NCBI RefSeq assembly: GCF_900167375.1
Contig: NZ_FUWY01000004.1
Span: 210,451-274,450 of the forward strand
Source: Anaerorhabdus furcosa
GTDB taxonomy: Bacteria; Bacillota_I; Bacilli_A; Erysipelotrichales; Erysipelotrichaceae
Direction of reading: 5' to 3'
Length of the DNA: 64,000 nt
Shown here: positions 9,438 through 20,220 of the stretch, piece after piece
Layout of the letters: every line of letters begins with the position of its first letter
How positions within the stretch are numbered: the stretch's first letter is position 1
Program-made: the position numbers and the translations under genes
The notes under the pieces: generated by a model
What the model saw: the letters and a program-made list of their open reading frames with translations, nothing else
Told to the model about the DNA's origin: nothing
Databases searched by the model: none

Positions 9438-9986
9438 GCATGTTTCCTCCTAGTAATACTTTAAACAAAAATTATGGGAAACAAATGGGTTTCACATGAA
9501 ATTTATGTGAACGCTCACATAAAAGGTAGAGTCAGCCTCTACCTGATGTTTTTGAGGAGTATATCCAATAGCTTGGGATTCTTCATGGTAACACAAAAAC
9601 CTGTGGTGAATAATCACTAAGAGTAATTAGGTCAATACGGAAGCTAAATCATAATAACTATGAAGTAATCTTCATTTCATAATTCTTGTAATTTTTATTA
9701 AAATTTCCTCATTTTAATTAAATTTTTAATGAATCAATTAGAATATTTGAATATTACAGTGACTAAAATCAATTTTTATGACTTGAATACTTTACATAGA
9801 TGTTAATAAAAACTAGGTTTCCAACGAGATAACATTACAATAGGCTATGTTCTTTTTATTTTCATTCACTTAAGAATTAATAGGATACTGTAAATAACTA
9901 TTTAGATCAACATTTTATTCATATAACAACCAAGTATGATTCGCAATAATATATAAGAAATCTAGTGGTAATTTAAACTTCAAACA
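9438..9986. other. 550-bp gene-poor stretch with two adjacent hairpins
   Basis: No convincing gene. On its right-hand part the DNA is very AT-rich. Near the VTC gene two perfect inverted repeats abut: TTTATGTGA/TCACATAAA at 9502-9523 (loop ACGC) and AGGTAGAG/CTCTACCT at 9524-9544 (loop of 5). They could form the 5-prime leader of the VTC gene or the end of an upstream transcript. A minus-strand open stretch at about 9492-9625 encodes some peptide-like sequence (GYTPQKHQVEAD) but has no start or RBS; it may be a gene remnant. Confidence 0.4.
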
Positions 9987-10322
9987 TTATTCAATAATTT
10001 CTAAATTTATTAATTTTGGCTCAATGGCAACCGATACATTCTTAGTATTTTTATTTAGAAAACGATACTGTAAAGCCACTGTACATTTACTTTCTTTGAC
10101 TTGACAATCATTCATATCAAAATAAATTTCTATATCACTATCACTCATTATTTCGTCAGATTTAATAGTAACATTCGCTTCAGTGATTTCTTCAACAACT
10201 TTGAATCGTTTACTTTCATCATTATTTATAAACGATATTGTCTTTGAAAAATCAGTGGTAACTTTTTCATTACATCCTACAAGTAACACAAACATCAATA
10301 AAAACAATATCTTATAGCGCAT
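9987..10322 (-). CDS. Small putative lipoprotein
   Basis: A 111-residue protein with a type II signal: MRYKILFLLMFVLLVGC, lipobox LVGC with Cys17. The mature part is acidic and contains two further Cys (MNDCQVKESKC) that could form a disulphide. No family recognised. The start at 10322 overlaps the end of the secreted-protein gene by 11 bp; an in-frame ATG at 10355 lies further inside that gene and would bury the signal peptide. It is the third gene of the operon started by the 44-residue peptide. Confidence 0.7.
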   Translation of the reverse strand: MRYKILFLLMFVLLVGCNEKVTTDFSKTISFINNDESKRFKVVEEITEANVTIKSDEIMSDSDIEIYFDMNDCQVKESKCTVALQYRFLNKNTKNVSVAIEPKLINLEIIE

Positions 10323-10932
10323 AGTCAGTAAATGTCCTAGTTGATGTTCCACCATTATCTTTAACCGTTACCTTCGACGTAAATTTTATATAACTGGAAT
10401 AATTAGTTCTAGTTAATGATTTTGATTGAACAGTACAACTCGAAGTATCAACACTTTGATAAACATTTATATCTGAAAATGTGCTAGATGATGGGTAATA
10501 CAAATAACTACCAGAAACAGTAATTTTAACTGTAAATAGTGTTCCAGATGAGGCACCGCCCCAATAATCAGGATGATTAAATGTTTGGTCTACATATTTT
10601 TCTACAACAGCCGCTCTTGTGGCATTTGATTTTGTGTAACTTCTATCAATTTCAAACCACACTTCATTGTCTCTCATATATTGAAATACTTCTGCGTAAT
10701 TATTATTTAAGTATTCATCCTTAGTATCTAAATAAAATTGTTCTGTGATAATATTATTGCTTCCATTATAGATTGTATAATTTTTATATTCATTGTCATA
10801 GAATCCTCTAAGATCATTTACTATCGTATTGTTATCAAAATCATTTTTTTCCTCCGCAAATATTTTGAACCCCGGTAGCAATAATGATATAGTTATTAAA
10901 CAACAAGTTAATAAATTTATTAATTTTTTCAT
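10312..10932 (-). CDS. Secreted protein of unknown function
   Basis: A 206-residue protein with a Sec signal peptide: basic MKKLINL, hydrophobic core, then PGFKIFAEEKND with a likely cleavage after FA. The mature region is rich in Asn, Tyr, Ser and Thr, with beta-like alternation (TLFTVKITVSGSYLYYPSSS) in the C-terminal half; no membrane anchor or catalytic motif was seen. A strong AAAGGAG lies before the ATG, and the ATG overlaps the stop of the upstream 44-residue ORF. A cell-surface or exported effector role is inferred only. Confidence 0.75.
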   Translation of the reverse strand: MKKLINLLTCCLITISLLLPGFKIFAEEKNDFDNNTIVNDLRGFYDNEYKNYTIYNGSNNIITEQFYLDTKDEYLNNNYAEVFQYMRDNEVWFEIDRSYTKSNATRAAVVEKYVDQTFNHPDYWGGASSGTLFTVKITVSGSYLYYPSSSTFSDINVYQSVDTSSCTVQSKSLTRTNYSSYIKFTSKVTVKDNGGTSTRTFTDYAL

Positions 10933-11063
10933 ATAAGATTTTCTCCTTTCAATTTTCTCAAATCCAGATGATAAATTCCTCTATAGGAAGTAGTATGCAA
11001 AGACTTCTTTGCATTTTTTATCAATTGGTTTACAACTAGATCAATTACTTTCTTTGATTTCAT
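10929..11063 (-). CDS. 44-residue basic peptide, first gene of the secreted-protein operon
   Basis: Small ORF starting MKSKKVIDLVVNQLIKNAKK and ending KLKGENLI. GGGAGG is 7-8 nt before the ATG, a promoter with TTGCGA-17-TATGTA is just upstream, and its TGA overlaps the next ATG (ATGA), so it is almost certainly translated. The N-terminal half can form an amphipathic basic helix; the middle is SLHTTSYRGIYH. It resembles the general plan of AgrD-like or other small signalling peptides lying near an AgrC-like gene, but has no Cys and no AgrB is in the window, so function is open. Confidence 0.65.
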   Translation of the reverse strand: MKSKKVIDLVVNQLIKNAKKSLHTTSYRGIYHLDLRKLKGENLI

Positions 11064-11085
11064 AATAGTACCTCCCTTTGATTAA

Positions 11086-11114
11086 TACATATCATTGTTT
11101 TTTGGTTATCGCAA
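11086..11114 (-). promoter_or_regulatory. Promoter of the 44-residue peptide operon
   Basis: TTGCGA at 11109-11114 and TATGTA at 11086-11091 on the minus strand, spacer exactly 17 bp. The predicted start of transcription is about 16 nt before the ATG. The weak hexamers fit an activator-dependent promoter next to the direct repeat at 11121-11148. Confidence 0.5.
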
Positions 11115-11120
11115 TACATT

Positions 11121-11148
11121 TGGGCTAACTTGCATTATTATGGGCTAA
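11121..11148 (-). promoter_or_regulatory. LytTR-like direct repeat upstream of the peptide operon
   Basis: Two identical 8-mers on the minus strand, TTAGCCCA, at 11121-11128 and 11141-11148 (20-bp period, 12-bp spacer), ending 6 bp before the -35 box. LytTR-family regulators such as AgrA or ComE bind direct repeats about two helical turns apart at this location. Binding is inferred. Confidence 0.55.
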
Positions 11149-11301
11149 ATAACATATAAATTGATTTCTTATAGATATTTCTTCACGTTTTAAAAAACCA
11201 ATGTTAAACTTTCATTAGGTAATGAATATGAAAAAAATATTGATTAATTATTTGAAAAATAAAGATACTGACGAAAATCAATTGTCCTTGCTTGTCATGG
11301 G

Positions 11302-12093
11302 TATGATATTTTCGTTAGTGATTTAATTAATTTTATTCAAATGTTCTTTGAAAGTCTCATATTTACAAATAAGATCAATAAACTACCTCTATTTATTTCA
11401 TAATTGTCTTTAATTATTTCACTGCTTCTATTATTTGTAATTGTATCTAAAATGAATCAAAATTTAAAAGAGTTAAATAAACAAAAACTTGACGTAGCAC
11501 TTTTAAATAATCGAATAGAACACAATGAAGAAGTACTGCAGTTTCAACAAGAAATTTATAACTTAAAGCACGATATGAAACATTTGTTACAATTAAAAGA
11601 CTGTGGTAAAGGAGATTTCCCTATTGATGATTTTTTAACTAATTATTCTAATAAAATTGATGAATTACCCTTTTCTTATAATACAAATAATAAAGTTATT
11701 AATTATGTTTTAAAAATAAAAAAAGAAGAAGCACTCCTGAGTAAAATTGATTTTACAGTCACTACAAACTTAGTAGAAACACTTCCAATCGAAGACATTG
11801 ATCTATACTTGCTTCTAATGAATTTATTTGATAATGCAATAGAAAATATTGGAGGAAATAAATTAATCAAAACAACTATCTCTTCAAGCAATCGTTCACT
11901 AATAATAAAATCGATTAACTCAACATCTCCTACTCTTCCATCAATGGTGCAAGATATTCAAAGTAAAAAGAAAGAAACAGGACATGGTTATGGATTAAAA
12001 ACAATGAAAAAAAATAGCTGAAAAATATAATGGAAGTATAATTATTGCTCAAAAACAAAACGAGTTTGTTGTGATATAGAATTAAAAATTTAA
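11302..12093 (+). pseudogene. Broken AgrC-like GHKL sensor histidine kinase
   Basis: The open part (11404-12021) encodes one membrane helix, a coiled stretch, the H-box LKHDMKHLL, the N-box LLLMNLFDNAIENI and the G-box GHGYGLKTMKK, i.e. the kinase half of an AgrC-type protein. In the same frame upstream, YDIFVSDLINFIQMFF ends in a TAA at 11401-11403. An eight-A run at about 12005 shifts the frame just before IAEKYNGSIIIAQKQNEFVV, and a second shift precedes DIELKI and the stop at 12091-12093. Most of the multi-span sensor region is absent. It is a relict of a quorum-sensing-type kinase. Confidence 0.7.
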
Positions 12094-12106
12094 ATCCGCA
12101 ATATTT

Positions 12107-12301
12107 TTAAACACCCATTGAATTCCTTGAATACTGGTATATTCCATTTCTATTTATATTTGTTGAAGATGGTTTTCCAAAATCATAAGTTGTTAGTGCA
12201 CATAGGATTAAGCCTATACAATAAATTATAACTAGTATATTCAACAACTTGGAGTTTCTAGGGCAACATGAAAATTTAAGGCGTGTTTTACCTCGTCTAA
12301 T
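12107..12301 (-). pseudogene. Gene remnant, possibly an ICMT/PEMT-like membrane methyltransferase
   Basis: A 64-codon open stretch without start, bounded by stops on both sides. It reads LLNILVIIYCIGLILCALTT (a membrane helix) and then NRNGIYQYSRNSMGV and stop. GIYxYSRNPMYx is a hallmark of isoprenylcysteine-methyltransferase-like proteins, so this looks like the middle of such a gene cut right after the motif. The assignment rests on that short motif alone. Confidence 0.4.
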
Positions 12302-12350
12302 TTAGTTGCATTTTTTTCTCAACCCAAAGTTATTTTAGATTACAATGATT

Positions 12351-12905
12351 TTATTCCTTATTTTCAATAAATATACTCTTTATGTCGCGATTCAATATTG
12401 GAGCTGTAGAGTTTATTAATAACTCTTCAAATGTAGCTATGCTTGCGATAAAACATAAGACGATCGCTGTTTTTTCTACATTTAAAAAGAAAAACAACAC
12501 AGGAAATAAAACAAGGATTAATCCTGTAATCTTATTCATGATTGTATGCAAAAATGCAATTGCACGATATCTTATGATACCAATAAGAAGTGATAAAATT
12601 CTAAAGAGAAAAAGAAATCCTATCCAAGTAAATATCCAACTTGGTCCATCAACCATTGGTATCAATCGAATCATCATAACACATGCAAAAATAAAATCTG
12701 CAATACTATCAAATGTAGCACCAAGTGTTGTGGAACAGTTTAATTTTCTTGCTAAATATCCATCTAAAATATCACTAAGTATACACAGACTATACAAAAG
12801 AAAAAAGCTAATGGTTCTTATTTCTTGAAATAACAACATCAGTGAAAATATTATTCTCAGTAGTGTTATTGCATTGGGTATACTTTTTCTAATACTTACC
12901 ATCAT
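12351..12905 (-). CDS. CDP-alcohol phosphatidyltransferase family protein (PgsA-like)
   Basis: About 184 residues, mostly membrane helices. The family catalytic signature D-x2-DG-x2-AR-x8-G-x3-D-x3-D is complete in SDILDGYLARKLNC...GATFDSIAD. Such enzymes move a phosphoalcohol onto CDP-diacylglycerol, e.g. PGP synthase uses glycerol-3-phosphate. It overlaps the DUF1667 gene and closes the glycerol operon, which links it to glycerol-3-phosphate. GGAG is 10 nt before the ATG at 12905; ATGs at 12902 and 12914 are alternatives. Whether it is the main PgsA cannot be told. Confidence 0.82.
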   Translation of the reverse strand: MMVSIRKSIPNAITLLRIIFSLMLLFQEIRTISFFLLYSLCILSDILDGYLARKLNCSTTLGATFDSIADFIFACVMMIRLIPMVDGPSWIFTWIGFLFLFRILSLLIGIIRYRAIAFLHTIMNKITGLILVLFPVLFFFLNVEKTAIVLCFIASIATFEELLINSTAPILNRDIKSIFIENKE

Positions 12906-13278
12906 TGACTTCATGCTCCATCTTATTCATTGATCTTGATGCAAGAATATCTACACCCAAGCTACAAACATCTTGAATGATAACATCCTTCACGTTGATT
13001 GGAGCTTGTACTTTAATTTTATCTATTTCCCTCATCACATCCATCATTTTATCTTTTGGAATTGGTTTACTTGTAATAACAGGTAATCGTGGATATAGAG
13101 CATTTTCAATGATTACCGTTGAGGTAAGAACACGTACTGGACTAGTAATTTCATTTATTGCATATTCTTTACCACGAGGACAAGCATTTCCAGTTACTTC
13201 AATCACTTGTTTTCCTTCAACTTCAATTAGTAAATGACAACTCATTGGACATGTAATGCATATCATTTCTTGTTTCAT
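12889..13278 (-). CDS. DUF1667 protein, small Cys-containing partner of glycerol dehydrogenase flavoproteins
   Basis: A 129-residue protein with CITCPMSCH near the N-terminus and GNACPRG further on, four Cys suited to metal or Fe-S binding, then the TSPVRVLTSTV strand typical of the family. DUF1667 genes are regularly found after glpA/glpB-like flavoproteins, exactly as here, and are thought to belong to the anaerobic glycerol-3-phosphate oxidising complex. ATG overlaps the upstream stop by 4 bp. Confidence 0.88.
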   Translation of the reverse strand: MKQEMICITCPMSCHLLIEVEGKQVIEVTGNACPRGKEYAINEITSPVRVLTSTVIIENALYPRLPVITSKPIPKDKMMDVMREIDKIKVQAPINVKDVIIQDVCSLGVDILASRSMNKMEHEVNDGKY

Positions 13279-14525
13279 TGTGCTACCTCTACTTGAATTC
13301 CTTCAGTTATGTTACTTATTTCATCTTTGGTAAGAATAATCTTTTCCATTTCTGATGGATTTAGATGTCTCTTCTTCACCTCTTTGATAATTCGTTGCCC
13401 ATCTTTTACAAGAATAGTTGTATCCTTGCTTGGTTTGTTTACACGAAATAATATCTCTAAATTTATTTCAATATTTTTAGGTTGAACTTGCATTGGTACA
13501 ACATAGCCAATTCCTTGTCCACTGGAACATGGATAACCACAGTCCATATCTAAATCATGAGTTAGATAACGTGCAACAGCAAGACCAGTTTTACTTGCTT
13601 CATGACTTACAAAATCAACCAAATCATGGACATGGAGTACATTTCCACACGCAAAGATTCCTGGAACACTTGTCATATAGGATTCATTAACAAGTGGACC
13701 CTTTGTCTTAGAATGAATTTTGATTTCTATTTCTTCACTTAAAGCATTTTCAGGAATTAAACCTACTGATAAAAGTACAGTATCCACATCAAATACTTTT
13801 TCGGTATTTTCAATGGGTTCAAATTTTGAATTGACTTGGTTGATTGTAATTTGTTCAACTCGGTCAATTCCTTTAATATCGGTAATGGTATGACTCAAGT
13901 AGAGTGGTATATTAAAGTCTTCTAAGCACTGTTTGATGTTTCTCGGTAATCCATTGGAATAGGGTTGAAGTTCCGCAACACCACATACAATAGCGCCCTC
14001 TAGTGTCATACGGCGAGCCATGATGAGTCCAATATCACCTGATCCTAGAATAAATACTCTTTTACCACACAAATATCCTTCCAAGTTTAGGTATCTTTGT
14101 GCTGTACCCGCAGTCCATATACCCGCTGGACGATAACCAGGTATGGATATTGCACCACGAGTTCTTTCACGACATCCCATTGCAAGAATGATTGAATCTG
14201 CTTGTATTTGTACATACCCTTCATTTGGATTTGTGTATTCAATGATTCTATCTTGCGTTATTTTAATCACCATTGTGTTAAGTAGGACTTTAACCTTGGT
14301 TGTTTCCAACATTTGAATATAACGCTCAGCATAAGATGGACCAGATAATTCTTCATTAAATGTATGGAGTCCAAATCCATTATGAATGCATTGATTTAAA
14401 ATACCACCCAATTCTTGATCACGTTCTAAAATAAGAATATCTTCAATTCCTTGTTTAACTAAAGACAAAGCAGCAGATAGCCCTGCCGATCCTCCACCAA
14501 TAATGACACACTTAATCTTTCTCAT
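13275..14525 (-). CDS. FAD-dependent pyridine nucleotide-disulphide-type oxidoreductase of the glycerol operon
   Basis: A 416-residue flavoprotein with an N-terminal FAD site CVIIGGGSAGLSAAL, a second dinucleotide site VFILGSGDIGLIMARRM and the ATG/FAD motif GIFACGNVLHVHDLVD near the end. It resembles the second flavoprotein in the glp clusters of Clostridia and Thermotoga, which probably passes electrons from the glycerol-3-phosphate dehydrogenase to NAD or a quinone-like acceptor. The start at 14525 is chosen because AGGA is 10 nt upstream; the ATG at 14543 would place that RBS inside the gene. It overlaps the upstream gene by 14 bp. Confidence 0.87.
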   Translation of the reverse strand: MRKIKCVIIGGGSAGLSAALSLVKQGIEDILILERDQELGGILNQCIHNGFGLHTFNEELSGPSYAERYIQMLETTKVKVLLNTMVIKITQDRIIEYTNPNEGYVQIQADSIILAMGCRERTRGAISIPGYRPAGIWTAGTAQRYLNLEGYLCGKRVFILGSGDIGLIMARRMTLEGAIVCGVAELQPYSNGLPRNIKQCLEDFNIPLYLSHTITDIKGIDRVEQITINQVNSKFEPIENTEKVFDVDTVLLSVGLIPENALSEEIEIKIHSKTKGPLVNESYMTSVPGIFACGNVLHVHDLVDFVSHEASKTGLAVARYLTHDLDMDCGYPCSSGQGIGYVVPMQVQPKNIEINLEILFRVNKPSKDTTILVKDGQRIIKEVKKRHLNPSEMEKIILTKDEISNITEGIQVEVAQ

Positions 14526-15950
14526 GGCTCTTCGTCCTTTCAAAAAGTAAGTTTGATCCTAGATCATCCAATAAGATTTCTTCTTTTGTTTTCTTCAATT
14601 CTCTTGCGAGTATATCCAAAACTAAAGGTTCACAAAAACCTCCTTGGCATCGTCCCATACCAGGTCTTACTCTTTTCTTAACTCCTTTAATTGTGGTTGC
14701 TCCACAAGTCCTGTGAATTGCATCAACAATTTCACCTTCAGTAATCTTTTCACATCGACAAATTATTCGTCCATAGCGAGCATCTTTTTTTACATACTCA
14801 TTTCTTTGCTCAATGGATAATTCACTTAGTACGATTTGTTTTCTACAATATGGATTGTAATCACTTTTAAATTTCAGTGGATGATTGTTTAAATAAAGTT
14901 CTTCCACCATTTTAGCAATCGCAGGAGCACTTGCAAGTCCTGGTGATTCAATAGCTGCAACATTATAAAAATCTTTGAATCGCTTGCTTTCTTCAATAAT
15001 AAAATCATGAGTGGTCCCAGTAGGACGATTTCCCGCAAAAGTACGAATGACTTTATCAAAAGGAATATAATCTATTAATTTACCTACTTGATTTCTTACA
15101 TAGTCAAGACCTGCATGCGTATTATTAATCGCAGATTTATCATCAATTTCAAAACTCGTTGGTCCAAGTAAGGTATTGTTATGTGTCGTAGGTACTATTA
15201 AAACACCTTTTCCTTTCGATGAAGGTACTGGATAAATCACATGATTCACAAGAGGTTTATTTAAATGATCTAAAACAAAATATTCCCCTTTTCTTGCAGT
15301 AATTGAAAAATCTATTACAGGATTAATTAATTGATATATTTCATCTGCATAAACCCCTGCAGTATTAATAATCGCTTTTGCATGAAATTCACTTTGCTTT
15401 GTTTTAACTGTATAAAAATCAGAATGTGTTATTCCCACAACCTCTTCATTTAGTTTTAATACAACCCCATTTTCAATTGCATTTTCCATACTTCGTATCG
15501 CAACTTCCCAAGGATAAATAATTCCTGTTGTTGGTAACCATAAACCTTGGACTACAGCATCATTTATGTTGGGTTCACTTTGTTTTATTTGTTTGCGATC
15601 ATGGAGCTGACAAGGAATATTTCGATCTTTAGCTCGTTTATATAAAATTAATAGTTGTTCTACTTCTTCATCACTAGTCGCTAGTACATACGCTCCAATA
15701 CGTTTAAAAGAACAGTTTAACTCTTTGCAAACTGATTCATACATTTGGTTACCTTCAACATTTAGTTTTGCTTTTAAAGTTCCATCCAATGGATCATGAC
15801 CGCTATGTATGATTGCACTGTTAGCCATTGTTGCACCAATTGCAACATCATTCCCTTTTTCAAGAACGACTACATTTATTTCGTATTTACTTAAAGCCCT
15901 TGCAATTAAACTACCTACAATACCTGAACCGATGATGATAACATCAAACA

Positions 15951-15951
<1 letters not shown>
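14512..15951 (-). CDS. glpA: Glycerol-3-phosphate dehydrogenase-like flavoprotein with C-terminal [2Fe-2S] (BFD-like) domain
   Basis: 479 residues. N-terminal FAD site DVIIIGSGIVGSLIARAL and a DAO-type fold, with the G3P-dehydrogenase-like IESPGLASAPAIAKMV near residue 340. The C-terminal region IICRCEKITEGEIVDAI...GMGRCQGGFC holds the four-Cys BFD-like Fe-S domain. It oxidises glycerol-3-phosphate to dihydroxyacetone phosphate, inferred from the fold and from glpK immediately upstream (TAATG 1-bp overlap). L-2-hydroxyglutarate oxidase-like activity is the alternative for this fold, but the context favours G3P. Confidence 0.85.
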
Positions 15952-17513
<1,562 letters not shown>

Positions 17514-17534
17514 TCTAAAGATAGGAGTAAATTC

Positions 17535-19250
17535 ATGATTGATTTTAAACATTCAGTAATTTATCAAATATGGCCACGATCATTCAAAGATAGTAATCAT
17601 GATGGTATTGGCGATATTCAAGGAATAATTAGTAAACTTGATTATTTAAAAGAATTAGGTATTAACTGTATTTGGCTAAGCCCAATCTACGCATCACCAA
17701 ATGATGACTATGGTTATGATATAAGTGATTATTATCGCATCGCTTTAGAGTATGGCACAATGGAAGATTTTGATGAATTGGTTCTTGAATTAAAGAAGCG
17801 CAATATTTCTTTACTCATGGATTTAGTCGCAAATCACACTTCAACAAAGCATACCTGGTTTCTTGATGCATTAAATAATCCAAGTAGCATCTACCGTGAT
17901 TATTACTACTTTAAAGAAGGAAAAAATGGGAATCCACCCAACAATTGGTTAAGTTTTTTTGGTGGAAGTTCATGGACAAAAGAAAGTGATAATTCTTATT
18001 ACTTAACTTCTTTTGCACCCACGCAAGCTGATTTAAACTGGAAGAATGAAAACGTTCGAAATGAAATTTATAAGGTCATGGAATTCTATTTAAAAAAAGG
18101 TGTTGATGGATTTAGAATGGATGTCATCAATTGCATTGATAAAAAAGAAGGACTTCCAGATAAAAATCCAGAGAAGAAAGGTTATCAATTCCCTGATGAT
18201 TATATATTAAATGGTCCATTAGTTCATGAATATTTAAAAGAAATGAATGAAAAAGTTTTATCAAAATATGATGCCTTAGGCCTTGCGGAAGGATGCCTAG
18301 TAACTTTGGATGATGCCATGAATTATACAAATCCTGCAAACAAAGAAATTCATATGACTTTTCACTTTGATATCTCCATGTTAGGTTATGGCAAGTTGGG
18401 TAAATATGATTTTAGGAAACTGTATCGCCATACCACAAAAGAATTTAAAGAAATCACTCGCAAATGGCAAACAGCGATGATGGAAAAAGGTGGTTATGTT
18501 GGAAATTTCCTATCAAATCATGATAACAAACGACACATTGAACGCTTTGGTAATATTCAACTTTATTATTTAGAATCCGCTAAAGCTTTGGCGTTATATA
18601 ATTTCACATTATATGGAACTCCTTTTATTTATCAAGGTGAAGAAATTGGTATGACCAATTTAAAACTTGACTACAAGGATTGGAAGGATTTCGAAGCAAT
18701 CAATAGTGTTCAAGCAATGCATGATATGTTACACGTTCCTTTACCCATCGCAAAGAAGATTGGTGCATTTGTTACTCGTGATAACGCAAGAACACCTGTA
18801 CAATGGTCTAATGAAGATTATGCTGGATTTTCTACAGTGATACCTTGGATAAGGTTAAATCCAAATTATATTTATATCAACGTACAAGATAACTTAAGGG
18901 ATCCTCAATCTATTTATCATTTCTATAAAAAATTAATTGAACTTCGCAAACAACATGAAGCACTTTGTACCGGGAAGTTTATCGAACTTAACAAAGAGCA
19001 TAAACATATACTCTGTTTCAAACGTATTAATGAAGATGAAGAATTATTAATTCTTATCAATCTTACAAAGCAAGCAGCGGATATCACATTCGATAAACCA
19101 TTTCATGGTATTGAGTTACTACACAACGGATTAGATAAAGAACTTCAAAAAGTGATGAAACTTGCACCATTTGAAGCACATATTTATCAAATCATAAAAA
19201 AAGAAGAACCTATAAAAGTTCCACTTCATACAAGCAAATATCGAGTCTAA
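17535..19250 (+). CDS. GH13 alpha-glucosidase (oligo-1,6-glucosidase type)
   Basis: A 571-residue cytosolic alpha-amylase-family enzyme. Conserved regions: DLVANHTS, GFRMDVINCI with the nucleophile Asp, GLAEGCLV with the acid/base Glu, and FLSNHDNKR with the third acidic residue. The start VIYQIWPRSFKDSNHDGIGD is standard for oligo-1,6-glucosidase, alpha-glucosidase and trehalose-6-phosphate hydrolase. No sugar permease is adjacent, so the substrate (isomaltose, maltose, sucrose or trehalose-6-P) is open. AGGAG is 8 nt before the ATG. Confidence 0.92.
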   Translation: MIDFKHSVIYQIWPRSFKDSNHDGIGDIQGIISKLDYLKELGINCIWLSPIYASPNDDYGYDISDYYRIALEYGTMEDFDELVLELKKRNISLLMDLVANHTSTKHTWFLDALNNPSSIYRDYYYFKEGKNGNPPNNWLSFFGGSSWTKESDNSYYLTSFAPTQADLNWKNENVRNEIYKVMEFYLKKGVDGFRMDVINCIDKKEGLPDKNPEKKGYQFPDDYILNGPLVHEYLKEMNEKVLSKYDALGLAEGCLVTLDDAMNYTNPANKEIHMTFHFDISMLGYGKLGKYDFRKLYRHTTKEFKEITRKWQTAMMEKGGYVGNFLSNHDNKRHIERFGNIQLYYLESAKALALYNFTLYGTPFIYQGEEIGMTNLKLDYKDWKDFEAINSVQAMHDMLHVPLPIAKKIGAFVTRDNARTPVQWSNEDYAGFSTVIPWIRLNPNYIYINVQDNLRDPQSIYHFYKKLIELRKQHEALCTGKFIELNKEHKHILCFKRINEDEELLILINLTKQAADITFDKPFHGIELLHNGLDKELQKVMKLAPFEAHIYQIIKKEEPIKVPLHTSKYRV

Positions 19251-19284
19251 GTTAATCATCAATTCAATGAGAAGGAAGAAGAGA

Positions 19285-20184
19285 ATGTTAAATCAACGGA
19301 TTTTAGAAGAAATGTCAAAAGTAATGGAAAATCAGTTTATAACCAATATGAACAAAAATATATTTTGCAATACAAACCAGCTTTCTTTTGACAAAGACAC
19401 ATTGTCATCTTTATCTAAATTAAGAAAATATATTCATCTTCTTTCAAAAGAACAAATTGATTTTATGGCTTATAACTACCAGCATCAATTTTTAGATCAA
19501 TTCTATAAAGTCAATCAATATCTCTATTTTAACAAAAACTCAAAACAATATATTCGCTCATTGTATCTTACTTTACTAAATGAGTTAAAAGATCTTACTC
19601 AACCAGTAGATGAAATTGAAGATAGGCATTACCAACGAATTTCAACATTTATCAAAAATAGTAACCCGTCTGTTTATCAGATGAATCACAATAACAAGAA
19701 AATCGCACAACAATTTGTTTGTGCACAATATTCTGGAGAATTCTTATGTAACTTATTAAAGCTTAGTCAAAATGAAATCAAAGGACCTGTACTCGATATT
19801 GGATGTGGCCTTCATGGAAATCTTGTCACATATCTTCAAAAGTTGAACATAGAGGCCTATGGTATTGATCGAGAAACATCGGCAAATGAATGTTCCTCCA
19901 TTGATTGGTTTGCGTTTGATTATGGAAGTAATCAATGGAACACAATTATTTCTAATCTATCCTTTACTAGTCATTTTCTTTATCATCATTTACAAAACGA
20001 AGAAATCGCTAATCAATATGCAAGTACCTACATGAAAATACTAGAGTCACTCACACAGAATGGGCAATGGATTTATGCACCTTCCATTGATTTCTTTGAG
20101 GAACTTTTACCTAAAGAAAGATATCAAATAGAAAGAACTCCCATTCATAAAGATTTCTCAAAAACTGTCATTACTAAACTTTAA
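19285..20184 (+). CDS. Putative SAM-dependent methyltransferase
   Basis: A 299-residue protein whose second half has a class I SAM-binding motif I, GPVLDIGCGLHGNLVTYL, followed by IEAYGIDRE (acidic end of beta-2). The first half is helical and unrecognised. No DNA- or RNA-methylase catalytic motif was seen, so the substrate is unknown. The start at 19285 is preferred over 19267 because AAGGA precedes it by 9 nt. Same strand as the GH13 gene with a 34-bp gap, so co-transcription is likely. Confidence 0.65.
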   Translation: MLNQRILEEMSKVMENQFITNMNKNIFCNTNQLSFDKDTLSSLSKLRKYIHLLSKEQIDFMAYNYQHQFLDQFYKVNQYLYFNKNSKQYIRSLYLTLLNELKDLTQPVDEIEDRHYQRISTFIKNSNPSVYQMNHNNKKIAQQFVCAQYSGEFLCNLLKLSQNEIKGPVLDIGCGLHGNLVTYLQKLNIEAYGIDRETSANECSSIDWFAFDYGSNQWNTIISNLSFTSHFLYHHLQNEEIANQYASTYMKILESLTQNGQWIYAPSIDFFEELLPKERYQIERTPIHKDFSKTVITKL

Positions 20185-20220
20185 ATAAACATGTAGAAAT
20201 ACATCGTCATCTAACATAAT

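Noticed and set aside
9492..9625. Minus-strand open stretch as a gene
   Set aside because: No start codon with an RBS and no family match; kept only as a possible remnant.
11222..11326. 34-codon ORF starting MNMKKILINYLKN as a separate peptide gene
   Set aside because: It may be the original N-terminus of the broken kinase in another frame; evidence is too weak to call a gene.
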